64,000 nt of DNA from NCBI RefSeq assembly GCF_039822625.1, contig NZ_JBDLLG010000014.1:62001-126000 (forward strand), given 5' to 3'. The notes below the pieces were generated by a model. That model was not told the origin of the DNA and did no database searches. It was given only the letters and a program-made list of their open reading frames with translations. Positions within the stretch are counted from its first letter, which is position 1. Each line of letters begins with the position of its first letter. The stretch is from Marinimicrobium locisalis. GTDB taxonomy: Bacteria > Pseudomonadota > Gammaproteobacteria > Pseudomonadales > Cellvibrionaceae. The position numbers and the translations under genes are program-made. Positions 52,210 to 61,579 of the stretch are shown piece after piece.

Positions 52210-54471
52210 CTAGTCGGTCGTGGCCAGCCGAAGCAACCGGGTCGCCCCGAGGTCGCGAAGAGTGTCGTCCACGCGCTGGCGTATTTGGTCCGCATCCGGC
52301 AGGAGCATCACTTCCGACAGCAACGACCGGGCCTGTTCCAGGCTGACACTGCGAATAACCGACTTAACCTTGGGCAGGTTCGTCGCGTTCATGGACAGAA
52401 CGTCATAGCCCATGGCCATCAGCAGAATCGCCGCGCCGGGGTCCCCGGCCAGCTCGCCACAGATACCGACACTGACGCCCTCGGCGTGGCCGTCGTCGAC
52501 CACGCTGCGCAACGCCCGCAGCACGGCGGGATGAAAGGCCTGGTACACGTCCGCCACCCGGGCGTTGTTGCGGTCCACCGCCAGCAGGTATTGCGTGAGG
52601 TCGTTACTGCCCACGGAAAGAAAATCCACCCGCGCCGACAGCTCTCGCGCCTGGTATACCGCCGAGGGGACTTCGATCATGACGCCGATGGGGGGCAGCT
52701 TAACCGAGTGACCCTCTTCGAGCAGCTCGTTGAAGGCACGGTAAATCAGCACTTTCGCCGCTTCCAGCTCGGGCACACTGGTAATCATGGGCAGCAGGAT
52801 TCGCAGATTATCCAAGCCCTCGCTGGCCTTGATCATGGCCCGGATCTGGGCCAGAAAAATCTCTGGATGATCCAGGGTTACCCGAATGCCGCGCCAGCCC
52901 AGAAACGGGTTGGCCTCCTCGATCGGGAAATACGGCAGCGCCTTATCCCCGCCGATATCCAGGGTTCGCATGGTCACCGTGTGAGGCGCAAAAGCGGACA
53001 GCTGCTCCTGGTAAATGTTGCGCTGCTCTTCTTCGCTGGGGAAGCGATCGCGCAGCAGGAAGGGTACTTCCGTTCGGTACAAGCCAACCCCTTCCGCCCC
53101 ACGCTCCAGCGAGCGCACCACATCGGTCATCAAGCCCGTGTTAACCCACAGTGGCAAGCGGTAATGGTCGGTGGTTTCGCAGGGCAGGTCCTTGAGCGCC
53201 TCAAGGCCTTTCACCAACTCCTGCTCTTCCAGGAAAATGGCCTTGTAGTGCTTGCGCAGCTCCTGTCCCGGATCGCTGTATACCGTTCCTTTATAGCCGT
53301 CGACGATAAGCGGCCGGCCTTCCATCTGAGTGTAAGGCAGGTCCACGGCGGCCATGACCGTGGGAATGTCCATGGCCCGAGCCAAAATGGCAACGTGGGA
53401 ATTGCTGGAACCCTGCACCGAAACCAAACCAGCGAGTTTATCCTTGGGGATTTCACCCAGCATGGAGGCGGTGAGCTCTTCACCAATCAGTACCGTTTGG
53501 TCCGGGTAAATGCGGCACTTTTGGTTGGATTCCTGCAGGTAAGCGAGTACGCGCCGCCCCAGGTCCCGCAGGTCCGTTGCCCGTTCGCGCAAGTACGCAT
53601 CGTTCATGCTATTGAAGGTGTGTTCGTGCTCAAGAATCACATCCGCCCAGGCCGAGGGAGCGGAGGTGCCCTGGCGAATCCGCTCGGTCACTTCTTTGCC
53701 CAAGGAAGCATCATTTAGCATCGCCAGATAGGCGTCAAACAGCGCCTGCTCCTCCCGGTTCAGACGAAGTTTGAGCTGCTCGCCCAGCCCTTTTATGTCT
53801 TCCCGAACCGCCTGCAGGCACCTTTGGAAAAAGGCCAGCTCGGTCTCCACGTCGGAGCACGCTTTGAACGGCACTGAGCGCAAGTCGGCGGGGGGCGAAA
53901 TAACCACCCCCTCTCCCATGGCGATACCGGGTGCCCCGGAAACCCCAATAAACTTCGCCTGAGCAGCCCCCTCGCCAATAGCCAGCATCACGCCCGTGGC
54001 CTCGGCGTGGGCGATAACGCCGGCCAACTGGGCCGACATGGTTACGAGAAACGCTTCATCGCCCTCGTCGAACCGACGACGCTCCACCTGCTGAACAACC
54101 AGTACGCCCAGCACTTTGCGGTGGTGGATAATGGGTACCCCAAGGAAGGAGCTATAGCGTTCTTCCCCGGTTTCGGGAAAGTATTGGTAATTGGGGTGGG
54201 TCTCGGCCTGCTCCAGGTTAATGGGTTCTTCGCGGGTAACGACCCGCCCCACCAAGCCTTCATCGGCCTTCAGGCGCACCTGCCCCACTGCGTCGGTGTT
54301 GAGGCCTTCGGTGGCCATCAGCACGTAGTCGCCTTCCGGGCCACGCAGGTAGACCGAGCACACTTCGGTGTGCATGGCAGTCTTCACCCGGGAGACAATG
54401 ATCGCCAAGGCGGTTTTCAGGTCCCGGGCGGCATTAACCTCTTGAACAATGGAGCGCAGCGAATTCAGCAT
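52210..54471 (-). CDS. ptsP: Nitrogen-type phosphotransferase enzyme I (EI-Ntr)
   Basis: The 753-aa protein joins a GAF domain (about 5-165) to a full EI domain. The phosphorylated histidine lies in SSNSHVAILARAMDIP, and the PEP-binding regions TLDIGGDKALPYF and SVGSNDLTQYLLAVDRNNARV follow. It starts the PTS-Ntr relay that senses nitrogen and potassium status. Its ATG (54471) overlaps the rppH stop within ATGCTGA, so translation is coupled. Confidence 0.95.
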   Translation of the reverse strand: MLNSLRSIVQEVNAARDLKTALAIIVSRVKTAMHTEVCSVYLRGPEGDYVLMATEGLNTDAVGQVRLKADEGLVGRVVTREEPINLEQAETHPNYQYFPETGEERYSSFLGVPIIHHRKVLGVLVVQQVERRRFDEGDEAFLVTMSAQLAGVIAHAEATGVMLAIGEGAAQAKFIGVSGAPGIAMGEGVVISPPADLRSVPFKACSDVETELAFFQRCLQAVREDIKGLGEQLKLRLNREEQALFDAYLAMLNDASLGKEVTERIRQGTSAPSAWADVILEHEHTFNSMNDAYLRERATDLRDLGRRVLAYLQESNQKCRIYPDQTVLIGEELTASMLGEIPKDKLAGLVSVQGSSNSHVAILARAMDIPTVMAAVDLPYTQMEGRPLIVDGYKGTVYSDPGQELRKHYKAIFLEEQELVKGLEALKDLPCETTDHYRLPLWVNTGLMTDVVRSLERGAEGVGLYRTEVPFLLRDRFPSEEEQRNIYQEQLSAFAPHTVTMRTLDIGGDKALPYFPIEEANPFLGWRGIRVTLDHPEIFLAQIRAMIKASEGLDNLRILLPMITSVPELEAAKVLIYRAFNELLEEGHSVKLPPIGVMIEVPSAVYQARELSARVDFLSVGSNDLTQYLLAVDRNNARVADVYQAFHPAVLRALRSVVDDGHAEGVSVGICGELAGDPGAAILLMAMGYDVLSMNATNLPKVKSVIRSVSLEQARSLLSEVMLLPDADQIRQRVDDTLRDLGATRLLRLATTD

Positions 54472-54992
54472 AACGACCCGGCCGAGGGAAGGGAGCCGCT
54501 GTAGCGGCCCGCCTCCAGGTGACTGTGAAAAGGCGCCAGTTCTTTCAGCGCCCGGCGGTAGACTTCCCTTTTGAAAGCCACCACTTTGCCAAGGGGGTAC
54601 CAATAGCTGGTCCAACGCCAGTCGTCAAACTCGGCACGCCCGCCGTTTTCCAGAGAGATTCGCCCCTCCGGGGAGGTCAACCGCAAGAGAAACCACTTCT
54701 GCTTCTGGCCCACACACAGAGGCTGGGAGTTGTGGCGCACCAGGCGGCTCGGCAGCCGGTAGCGCAGCCAACCCCGGGTGCAGGCCAGCACTTCCACATC
54801 CTCACGGGTCAGGCCGATCTCCTCCTGAAGCTCCCGAAAAAGCGCCTGCTCGGGGGATTCCCCGTCGTGGATGCCGCCCTGGGGAAACTGCCACGCATCC
54901 TGCCCCCCCACGCGCCGGGCCCAAAGCACCTGGCCCTGGTCGTTGGTCAAAACAATGCCCACGTTGGGGCGAAAACCTTCGGCGTCAATCAC
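54465..54992 (-). CDS. rppH: RNA pyrophosphohydrolase
   Basis: The 175-aa Nudix hydrolase removes pyrophosphate from the 5' end of mRNA and starts decay. The Nudix box reads GGIHDGESPEQALFRELQEE (about 38-57) followed by IG. FRPNVGIVLTNDQGQVLWARR and WRWTSYWYPLGKVVAFKREVYRRAL are RppH-specific. The rppH-ptsP pairing is conserved widely. Confidence 0.96.
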   Translation of the reverse strand: MIDAEGFRPNVGIVLTNDQGQVLWARRVGGQDAWQFPQGGIHDGESPEQALFRELQEEIGLTREDVEVLACTRGWLRYRLPSRLVRHNSQPLCVGQKQKWFLLRLTSPEGRISLENGGRAEFDDWRWTSYWYPLGKVVAFKREVYRRALKELAPFHSHLEAGRYSGSLPSAGSLC

Positions 54993-55160
54993 GGGGTTCT
55001 GCCAATCCTTAACCTTAAGTAGTTATCAATCTCGTTTCAGCAAATCGCTAATTGGCCTATTGTTCCATAAACCCAACTGAATCAGCAATTAGCACAGTTG
55101 AGCCCGGCCCGCCGAGCGGCTATCCTAGGCGGCCATTCAATCATTAACCGCAGGTACCCC

Positions 55161-55817
55161 GTGAGTCTGGCCATTTTCGACCTGGATAATACCCTGATCG
55201 CCGGTGATAGCGACCACCGTTGGGGCGAATTTTTGGTGCACAAAGCGCTGGTCGATCGCGAGGTCTACAAAGCCCGCAACGACGACTTTTACCGCGCCTA
55301 CCAAGACGGCACGCTCGACATTCAGGAGTACCTGATGTTTGCCTTGGCGCCCTTCGCTCGGCTGAGCGATGAGCAGATCGCCGACCTGCAACGGGAGTTC
55401 ATGGCCCATTGGGTCGAGCCGCTAATGCTTGATAAAGCGCAGGCACTGGTGCAAAAGCACCGGGACCTGGGGCACCAGTTGCTGATCATTACCGCGACCA
55501 ACAGCCTGGTAACCGGCCCGATTGCCGAGCGCCTGGGGATTCCCCACCTGCTGGCTAGCGAAGCCGAGCGCACCGAGACCGGCTATACCGGTCGGCCCGC
55601 CGGCACGCCCTGCTTTCAAGGGGGCAAAGTCACGCGTTTGAATGAATGGCTGAAGCGTTTTCCGCACCGGCTGGAGGACAGCCACTTCTATAGCGACTCC
55701 GCCAACGACCTGCCCCTGCTCGAAGCGGTGGGTCACCCCACGGCCGTGGACCCGGACCCCCGACTGGCGCAAGCCGCTCGGGAACGGCAATGGCCCATCA
55801 TCAGCTTGAGAGACTAA
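55161..55817 (+). CDS. HAD-IB family phosphatase (SerB-like)
   Basis: The 218-aa hydrolase begins SLAIFDLDNTLIAGDSDHRWGEF from GTG 55161, with the nucleophile Asp in the DLDNT motif; the upstream in-frame ATG would add unrelated residues. Motif II is IITATNS and motif III/IV is the SHFYSDSANDLPLLEAV stretch. The family includes phosphoserine phosphatases and broad phosphatases; the substrate is not evident. It is followed 4 bp later by the imelysin-like gene. Confidence 0.88.
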   Translation: MSLAIFDLDNTLIAGDSDHRWGEFLVHKALVDREVYKARNDDFYRAYQDGTLDIQEYLMFALAPFARLSDEQIADLQREFMAHWVEPLMLDKAQALVQKHRDLGHQLLIITATNSLVTGPIAERLGIPHLLASEAERTETGYTGRPAGTPCFQGGKVTRLNEWLKRFPHRLEDSHFYSDSANDLPLLEAVGHPTAVDPDPRLAQAARERQWPIISLRD

Positions 55818-55821
55818 CACA

Positions 55822-56982
55822 GTGTTCCCGCGTACCTGCCTGCTACTCATCAGCGCCCTGCTTCTGTGGGGCTGTGATTCGGGTGAACCGGAAAGCACCA
55901 CCGGCGCCCCCTCCGAGCCCCCGGCCGCCCCATTGGGCGAGCCCGACCCCGGGTTGGCCGAGTCCACTTTGGCCGCCTGGCATCAGGGGACCGAGTGGTT
56001 GAGCGAAGCCCAGAGCCGTTGCCAGTCACTTCACGACAACATAGAGACATTTCTGGCCTCGCCCGATCAGGCCGGGCTGGATAGCGCCCGCGCCCAGTGG
56101 CACGAATGCCACAACCGGTGGCATCGGCTGGACCCACTACTGGCCCTTGCGGACAGCAATCCCGGCTTGTTTGGCGAGCTTGAGCGGGTGCGGTTTGCCG
56201 TCGACGCCCATCCGCTGCAACCCGGCTATCTCGACTCGATTGAGGGCTACCCCTACAGCGGGATCGTTAACGACATCACCCTCAACCTCACCGCCCGGAC
56301 ACTTAGGGACCAGCATGGGCTGACAGACGACTCGGATGTGGTACTGGGACTTCACGCCCTGGAATTCCTGCTGTGGGGGGAAAAGGGAGGGCGGTCAGTG
56401 AAAGACTATACTCACCAAACCGAGCCCCGCGATGAGCAGCTGTCCGCCGAGCTGACCGAAGGCCAGCTACCCAACAACCGCCGGCGGGAGCTCCTGCGGC
56501 TGATCAGCCAGCTTCTTCAGGATGACTTAGCAACGACTCAGGAGCGCTGGCTGGCCACGGAGGACCGCTGGTACCGCACCTACCGAAACCTCCACCCCGC
56601 CAGTCGCGTCGCCCTGCTGCGCGACGGGTTGCGCGTACTGCTACAAGACCGGTTGCCGAGGGCCATCGAACCGTCGGCCGATTCGGAGCAGACCCACAAC
56701 CGTTTCGCGGGCGAGACTCACCAGCCTACCGCCAGCGCCCTCAAGGGCGTCGGCGAACTCATAAACCTCGGGAAGCCTCCCTTAAAAGCCTCTTTGGCGC
56801 AGGGCGAGAAAGCTCAGAGTTGGGACCAGGCCTGGCCCCCGGTGGAGCGCTGGACTGTGGATAGTGACCACCTCACTGACGAGGCGCTAACCCAGGCGCT
56901 GCAGCAACTGGGCGAAACGCTTAGCCCGGAGGCGGCTACCGGCCTCCCCGCTTCCGAGCTTTCCTCAGAAGAAGAGCAATGA
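55822..56982 (+). CDS. Imelysin-family (M75) lipoprotein
   Basis: The 386-aa protein starts at GTG 55822 and has a lipobox (LLLWGC, cysteine about residue 18). The body is helical and contains GLHALEFLLWG, the imelysin GxHxxE motif, found in periplasmic iron-regulated proteins. No catalytic role is proven for such proteins. It is probably exported and anchored to a membrane. It converges on the TetR gene with only 12 bp between. Confidence 0.8.
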   Translation: MFPRTCLLLISALLLWGCDSGEPESTTGAPSEPPAAPLGEPDPGLAESTLAAWHQGTEWLSEAQSRCQSLHDNIETFLASPDQAGLDSARAQWHECHNRWHRLDPLLALADSNPGLFGELERVRFAVDAHPLQPGYLDSIEGYPYSGIVNDITLNLTARTLRDQHGLTDDSDVVLGLHALEFLLWGEKGGRSVKDYTHQTEPRDEQLSAELTEGQLPNNRRRELLRLISQLLQDDLATTQERWLATEDRWYRTYRNLHPASRVALLRDGLRVLLQDRLPRAIEPSADSEQTHNRFAGETHQPTASALKGVGELINLGKPPLKASLAQGEKAQSWDQAWPPVERWTVDSDHLTDEALTQALQQLGETLSPEAATGLPASELSSEEEQ

Positions 56983-56994
56983 ACCTAAAAAGCG

Positions 56995-57600
56995 CTAGTG
57001 GCGAACGCGATAACTGTCCAGCAGGCTGTTAATATCGGCCAGAAGCGGCTCCAACTCTTTTGCCGTAACTTGACGCTGGGCGTAGGAGCGCAGCCCCATG
57101 ACCTGAACCTGGACGAGTCGGGCCAGCCGAACGCAATCCACATCCGAGCGCAGCTCTCCTTCACGACGTGAGCGGGCCAACAGATCTTCAAAAATCTCTT
57201 CCATATCCGCCAGCAACTCGTTGACCTTGATGCCCAGAGGTTCTTCCTCTTCGGTCACCTCCATCAACGTTTTCACGATCATGCAGGCGCGGGCCGGCAG
57301 TTCGTGATCCGGGGTATCGCCAAGCACCAAGTCCCGTAAAAAGCTCTGCAACGCCAGCAACGGAGACGCAGCACTTTCCAAGTGGGCTTCCAGCAAGTTC
57401 AACATTTGAGCGGTGTAAACATCCAGCGCCTCCATGAACAGCGACTGCTTGCTGCCAAAGGCGGCGTATAAACTGCCCGGGCGCATATCCAGCGCCTGCT
57501 CCAACTGCTTGAGCGACGTCGCGTGGTAGCCCCGAGCCCAAAACAGCGTCACCGCTTTATCCAGCGCAACTTTGCGATCATATTTTGCAGCTCTAGGCAT
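56995..57600 (-). CDS. TetR-family transcriptional regulator
   Basis: The 201-aa protein has an N-terminal TetR helix-turn-helix (about 10-55, LFWARGYHATSLKQLEQALD plus GSLYAAFGSKQSLF) and a helical ligand domain like the TetR_C_16/AcrR type. Its ligand is unknown. It is divergent from the DUF1853 gene; a GCGAT-N3-ATCGC palindrome between the starts is a possible operator. Confidence 0.9.
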   Translation of the reverse strand: MPRAAKYDRKVALDKAVTLFWARGYHATSLKQLEQALDMRPGSLYAAFGSKQSLFMEALDVYTAQMLNLLEAHLESAASPLLALQSFLRDLVLGDTPDHELPARACMIVKTLMEVTEEEEPLGIKVNELLADMEEIFEDLLARSRREGELRSDVDCVRLARLVQVQVMGLRSYAQRQVTAKELEPLLADINSLLDSYRVRH

Positions 57601-57646
57601 AGCCTCTACCTCAATTGTCCAGCCTCTCTAACAACCTCATCATACC

Positions 57647-57659
57647 GCGATGTGATCGC
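57647..57659. promoter_or_regulatory. Possible TetR operator palindrome
   Basis: GCGAT-GTG-ATCGC is an inverted repeat in the 103-bp gap between the TetR gene and the divergent DUF1853 gene. Position and symmetry fit an autoregulatory operator, but such short palindromes can occur by chance. Confidence 0.3.
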
Positions 57660-57703
57660 TAACAACAGAGAACCAGATGCCGCGTTTGCGATACACTGGG
57701 GCG

Positions 57704-58615
57704 ATGAAGACCTACAGCCGTCGGCCGCCCCTAAACCGCTTCCAAACACCCGCCATTCGCCACCTCGCCTGGATGCTGGGGGCACCAAACCTATTGCTCA
57801 GCGAGCAGGCGCTTCAGCTTCCCGAGAACCCAGAAATTGCGGCGCGTCTGGCTCAATGGGACCAAGCACCCCAGACCGCTCCCTTGGCATTGAAACAGGC
57901 GCCCGAGAAGCGTTTGGGCCAGTACTTCGAACGACTATACGCCTGCCTGATGACAGACTTATTGGGCTGGGAACTGCTGGCGCACAATCTGCCCGTAAGA
58001 GGGGAGGGACGGACACTGGGAGAGTTGGACTTCATACTGCGCCACCCGCACACCGGGCAAGTAGAGCACCACGAGATCGCCGTGAAGTTCTATTTGGGTC
58101 ACCCCTCGCCCCAGAGCGGAGTGCCACTATGGTACGGGCCCAACGCCCGGGACCGGCTGGACATCAAAACCGACCACCTGCTCGGCCATCAAAGCCGGAT
58201 GATTGAGCGCCCGGAAACTCTCGCCGCGCTGCGCCACGCCGGCATCGAGCCACCGCAGGTGGCCCGCCTTTTCATGCCGGGCTACCTTTTCTACCCCTCC
58301 CACAGGCAATGGTCGCCACCGGCGAACGTTCCCTCAGACCATTGGCGCGGCCACTGGCGCCACCTCGACACGCTCACCGATGCCGATACCCACCATTGGG
58401 TGGCGCTGCGCAAACCTCACTGGCTGGGGCCCTGGGTCCAAGAGGAGGTGCCCAACGCCGAGGACACACTGGCCACACTGCAAACGGTCCGCGAGCACCA
58501 TCGCCCCCGGTTGTTTGCACAAATGAGTTTCGATGCCGAACACGCCCGCTGGGTGGAAACAGAGCGCACCTTCGTCGTGCCTTCCCGTTGGCCCTCCCCC
58601 ACCCGATCAAGCTAG
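57704..58615 (+). CDS. DUF1853 family protein
   Basis: The 303-aa cytoplasmic protein starts at ATG 57704 (GGGG upstream). It fits DUF1853: FQTPAIRHLAWMLGAPNLL at the N-terminus, then LGRYFE-type RLGQYFERLYACLM and GELDFILRHPHTGQVEHHEIAVKFYLG, which resembles a nuclease-like beta-alpha core with D, E and K residues. The biochemical role is unknown. Relation to the TetR neighbour is not evident. Confidence 0.82.
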   Translation: MKTYSRRPPLNRFQTPAIRHLAWMLGAPNLLLSEQALQLPENPEIAARLAQWDQAPQTAPLALKQAPEKRLGQYFERLYACLMTDLLGWELLAHNLPVRGEGRTLGELDFILRHPHTGQVEHHEIAVKFYLGHPSPQSGVPLWYGPNARDRLDIKTDHLLGHQSRMIERPETLAALRHAGIEPPQVARLFMPGYLFYPSHRQWSPPANVPSDHWRGHWRHLDTLTDADTHHWVALRKPHWLGPWVQEEVPNAEDTLATLQTVREHHRPRLFAQMSFDAEHARWVETERTFVVPSRWPSPTRSS

Positions 58616-58716
58616 CGGAAACGGCCTCCTGAACGGAACTCCATGGTGGGCATTGGCGCCCGGAGCCGGTACACTACGGAAAAAACACCAGACAAATAAA
58701 AACGAGGAGACACGCT

Positions 58717-59031
58717 ATGTCTGCCTGGTTAACCTTGGGGCCGCTTTTTCTATTCCTAATGCTGCAGGCGCTGCTCAACTGGCGTTTTATCGAAAACAGT
58801 CGGCAAAACCACCCGGATGTCTGGCAGGATTTGGGTGAGCCCCCGCTGGCCAAAACGCTGCTGGTGCACCCCAAATCCCTGGAGCGGTATGTCACCCGAA
58901 AGGACTACAAAGATTTACCTCAAGCGCGGGACCACGCCTTCGCCCGACGCTACGATGTCCCATTTCGAGTGGTGAATATCGGCGAGTGGGCGGCCATCGC
59001 CCTGGTATTGATCGACCTGCTGTTCCTCTAA
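58717..59031 (+). CDS. Small two-helix membrane protein
   Basis: The 104-aa protein, not recognised to a named family, has a transmembrane helix at each end (about 2-20 and 88-104) and a basic soluble middle. GAGG precedes ATG 58717. The topology resembles UspB-like proteins but the sequence similarity is too weak to assign. It overlaps the pxpC stop by 4 bp on the opposite strand. Confidence 0.6.
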   Translation: MSAWLTLGPLFLFLMLQALLNWRFIENSRQNHPDVWQDLGEPPLAKTLLVHPKSLERYVTRKDYKDLPQARDHAFARRYDVPFRVVNIGEWAAIALVLIDLLFL

Positions 59032-59969
59032 CTTACCCGCACGCCGTCCATAAACCCCTGGAACTCATTGTATTGCTCCGCACAGTTCTCCACCGTGACC
59101 GGTGCAAAGCGGATGGGGCAACCGGGCTGGCGCTGAGCCAACGCAAAGGCGTCCAGTGGGTGGACGGTGCCGAGTTTCGGATAGCCACCGATGGTCTGCC
59201 GGTCTTTCAGTAACACGATGGGTACGCCATCCGGCGGCACCTGCACCGCCCCGAAAGGAACCGGTTCGGAAACAATGCCCCCCACCAGCGACTCTACCGC
59301 CTCGCCTTCCAGGCGGGCTCCCATACGGTCACTGCGCGGCGATAGCCGGTACTCCGAACGATACAAACGCTCCAAGGCCGCCGCGCTAAACCAGCCTTTG
59401 TGTTCACTTGCCATGAGCCGCAACGTCAAAGGCTGCCGGTAATCGGGAATAAACCGCGAGGGGACGCTGCGCTCAGCCACCAGGCCCATCTCCGGGCAGG
59501 CCAATTCATCACCGGCTTGAAGCGGCGACCCTACGCCATCGAGCCCACCCATTTTTTCGCGGGTGACCGTGGCCACCGAACCAAAACACAGGGCCACCTC
59601 AAACCCGCCCCGCACCGCCAGATAGCCCCGCACGCCGTCGCTTGCATAACCAAACTGCAGCCGGTCACCGGCGGCCAGAGTGTGAGTGCGCCAGGGTTTG
59701 AGCGAGCGGCCATTCACGCTCGCCCGCAGGTCCGCGCCGGTTAGGGCGATTTGCAGCGACCGCTCCACTGCCAGAGACAAGCCCCCCAGGGTGATTTCCA
59801 ACGCCGGCGCATTGGAAGCATTGCCCAAAAGCCGGTTGGCCCACAAAAAAGCGTGCTCATCCGCCGCGCCTCCGGGCGATAGCCCCAAGTGCTGGTAACC
59901 GAACCGCCCGCGGTCCTGCAGCAAGGTCAGCGGCCCGGGCTTGATTACCCTCAGCCCGCAGACACTCAC
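59028..59969 (-). CDS. pxpC: 5-oxoprolinase subunit C
   Basis: The 313-aa KipA/biotin-dependent-carboxyltransferase-type subunit works with PxpA and PxpB to open 5-oxoproline to glutamate with ATP. GLRVIKPGPLTLLQDRGRFGYQHLG and SEHKGWFSAAALERLY are typical. I start at GTG 59969, which overlaps the pxpB stop as GTGA; the ATG at 59993 would overlap by 28 bp. Confidence 0.93.
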   Translation of the reverse strand: MSVCGLRVIKPGPLTLLQDRGRFGYQHLGLSPGGAADEHAFLWANRLLGNASNAPALEITLGGLSLAVERSLQIALTGADLRASVNGRSLKPWRTHTLAAGDRLQFGYASDGVRGYLAVRGGFEVALCFGSVATVTREKMGGLDGVGSPLQAGDELACPEMGLVAERSVPSRFIPDYRQPLTLRLMASEHKGWFSAAALERLYRSEYRLSPRSDRMGARLEGEAVESLVGGIVSEPVPFGAVQVPPDGVPIVLLKDRQTIGGYPKLGTVHPLDAFALAQRQPGCPIRFAPVTVENCAEQYNEFQGFMDGVRVS

Positions 59970-60688
59970 CGGGCTCCTCCTCGCTCCTGCCACGACGCTG
60001 GCGGCAACCGCCCTCCTTGCGCGAGATATTCCGCCCGGGAGATAGGCGCAAAGCGAACCCGGTCACCGGCACTGACCGGACAAAGTGCCGCCCGCTCGCG
60101 ATCAAACATGTTTACCGGGGTGCGTCCAATCAGGTTCCAGCCGCCGGGGGTTTCAATGGGGTAGACGGCGGTTTGGCGATCGGCCAGGGCGACCGAACCA
60201 ACAGGAACGGCGGGGCGCGGCGTGTCTAACCTCGGTGTGGCGAGCGCTTGCGGGGCCTCTCCCATATAAGCGAAGCCGGGGGCAAAGCCAATGGCAAATA
60301 CGTGGTACTCAACAGCACTGTGTTGCTCAATCACCTGCTCCACACTCAGGCGGTTATACCGAGCCACCCGCTCAAGGTCTGGCCCTACGGAAAGATCGTA
60401 CCAGACAGGAATCTCAATCAGTTCACCGACGCTTTCTTCGGTCGCTTCAAGGTACTGAAGCACATCGCTCACTCGCCCCGCCATCTCTTCCACCGATAGT
60501 TGTCGCGGGTCAAAAACAATCATCAGTGTTGTGTAGGAGGGAATGAGGTCATACAGGCGCTCACCCAGCTCGCGACGCAGCTGGTCACTTGCCCCGCGAA
60601 TGAGGGGAACAAGCTTCGGCGTAATGGTCTCTCCAAACCGAACCATCAGCGCGTCCGGACCGGCCGTTTCCACTACCCACGGCCTCAC
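59966..60688 (-). CDS. pxpB: 5-oxoprolinase subunit B
   Basis: The 240-aa KipI-like subunit starts at GTG 60688, two bases after the pxpA stop. The central VEYHVFAIGFAPGFAYMGE and PAVPVGSVALADRQTAVYPIETPGGWNLIGRTP are hallmarks of the family. Pairing with PxpC is expected. Confidence 0.94.
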   Translation of the reverse strand: MRPWVVETAGPDALMVRFGETITPKLVPLIRGASDQLRRELGERLYDLIPSYTTLMIVFDPRQLSVEEMAGRVSDVLQYLEATEESVGELIEIPVWYDLSVGPDLERVARYNRLSVEQVIEQHSAVEYHVFAIGFAPGFAYMGEAPQALATPRLDTPRPAVPVGSVALADRQTAVYPIETPGGWNLIGRTPVNMFDRERAALCPVSAGDRVRFAPISRAEYLAQGGRLPPASWQERGGAR

Positions 60689-60690
60689 GG

Positions 60691-61458
60691 TCAGGCGGCT
60701 CCATATAGGCGGTTGAACGCCATGCGAATCTCGCGCACGGCGTTCACGGACTCGTCGTTATCACCATGCACGCAAAGCGTGTCGGGGGCGAGGGCCAGCA
60801 CCTTGCCCGACTGCGTCACCAGCGTGCCCTCTTCCGCCAACCGAAGCGACTGCTCCAGAATGCGGGCCTGTTCGGTATAAACCGAGCCCTCTCGCCCGCG
60901 CGGCACCAGCAGGCCCCGCTCGTCATAGGCACGGTCCGCAAACGCTTCGAATAACAGGGAAACACCGAACTCGCGGGCGACTTTCGCTACCGAGGCGTTA
61001 TCCGCCGTGGCGAGTACCATCAAGGGGAGCGAGGCATCATAGGCGGCAACCGCTTCCAGCACCGCGCGTAGAACATCACGGTTATTCATCATATCGTTAT
61101 AGAGCGCACCGTGAGGCTTCACGTACCCGAGCGAAAGCCCCTGCGCCCGGGCCAACCCGGCCAGCGCGCCCATCTGATACTGCACCAGAGACACAATCTC
61201 CACAGGGCTGCACTGCATGCTCCTACGCCCGAACCCCACTAGATCAGGGTAACTGGGGTGCGCCCCCACCGTCGCACCGGCTTGCTTAGCCAACAGCAGA
61301 GTGCGGGTCATGGTGACGGCGTCGGAGGCGTGAAAACCGCAGGCGATATTGGCCATATCCACCAACGGCATCACCTCTTCGTCGCGCCCCATTCGCCAGG
61401 GGCCGAAACTCTCGCCCATGTCGCAGTTGAGAAGAAGCCGTTTGTAGGGGGGACTCAT
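60691..61458 (-). CDS. pxpA: 5-oxoprolinase subunit A (LamB/YcsF)
   Basis: The 255-aa catalytic subunit starts at ATG 61458 (GAGG upstream), giving LLLNCDMGESFGPWRMG, the canonical opening. ANIACGFHASDAVTM, VGAHPSYPDLVGFGRR and KPHGALYNDM are conserved. pxpA-pxpB-pxpC salvage pyroglutamate and feed glutamate metabolism, which fits the gltBD and glnE theme only loosely. Confidence 0.95.
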   Translation of the reverse strand: MSPPYKRLLLNCDMGESFGPWRMGRDEEVMPLVDMANIACGFHASDAVTMTRTLLLAKQAGATVGAHPSYPDLVGFGRRSMQCSPVEIVSLVQYQMGALAGLARAQGLSLGYVKPHGALYNDMMNNRDVLRAVLEAVAAYDASLPLMVLATADNASVAKVAREFGVSLLFEAFADRAYDERGLLVPRGREGSVYTEQARILEQSLRLAEEGTLVTQSGKVLALAPDTLCVHGDNDESVNAVREIRMAFNRLYGAA

Positions 61459-61525
61459 AAGCGCCTCGTTGCAAATCGGATATAGCGCGAGTTTACCCCA
61501 TCCGCTTAACGGGGTTCGAGCCCTC

Positions 61526-61556
61526 AAAAAAAACGGCGGGCAAACGCCCGCCGTTT
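61526..61556. terminator. Terminator of the GH5 gene
   Basis: AAACGGCGGGC-AAAC-GCCCGCCGTTT forms an 11-bp stem, with eight T on the minus-strand side. It lies 24 bp after the GH5 stop and before pxpA, and should insulate pxpABC from the cellulase transcript. Confidence 0.88.
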
Positions 61557-61579
61557 CTTTACATTTCACTATCAGCGCT

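Noticed and set aside
51394..53718. 774-codon open frame opposite lgt and ptsP
   Set aside because: It runs across two well-conserved genes on the other strand and has no recognisable domain or ribosome site.
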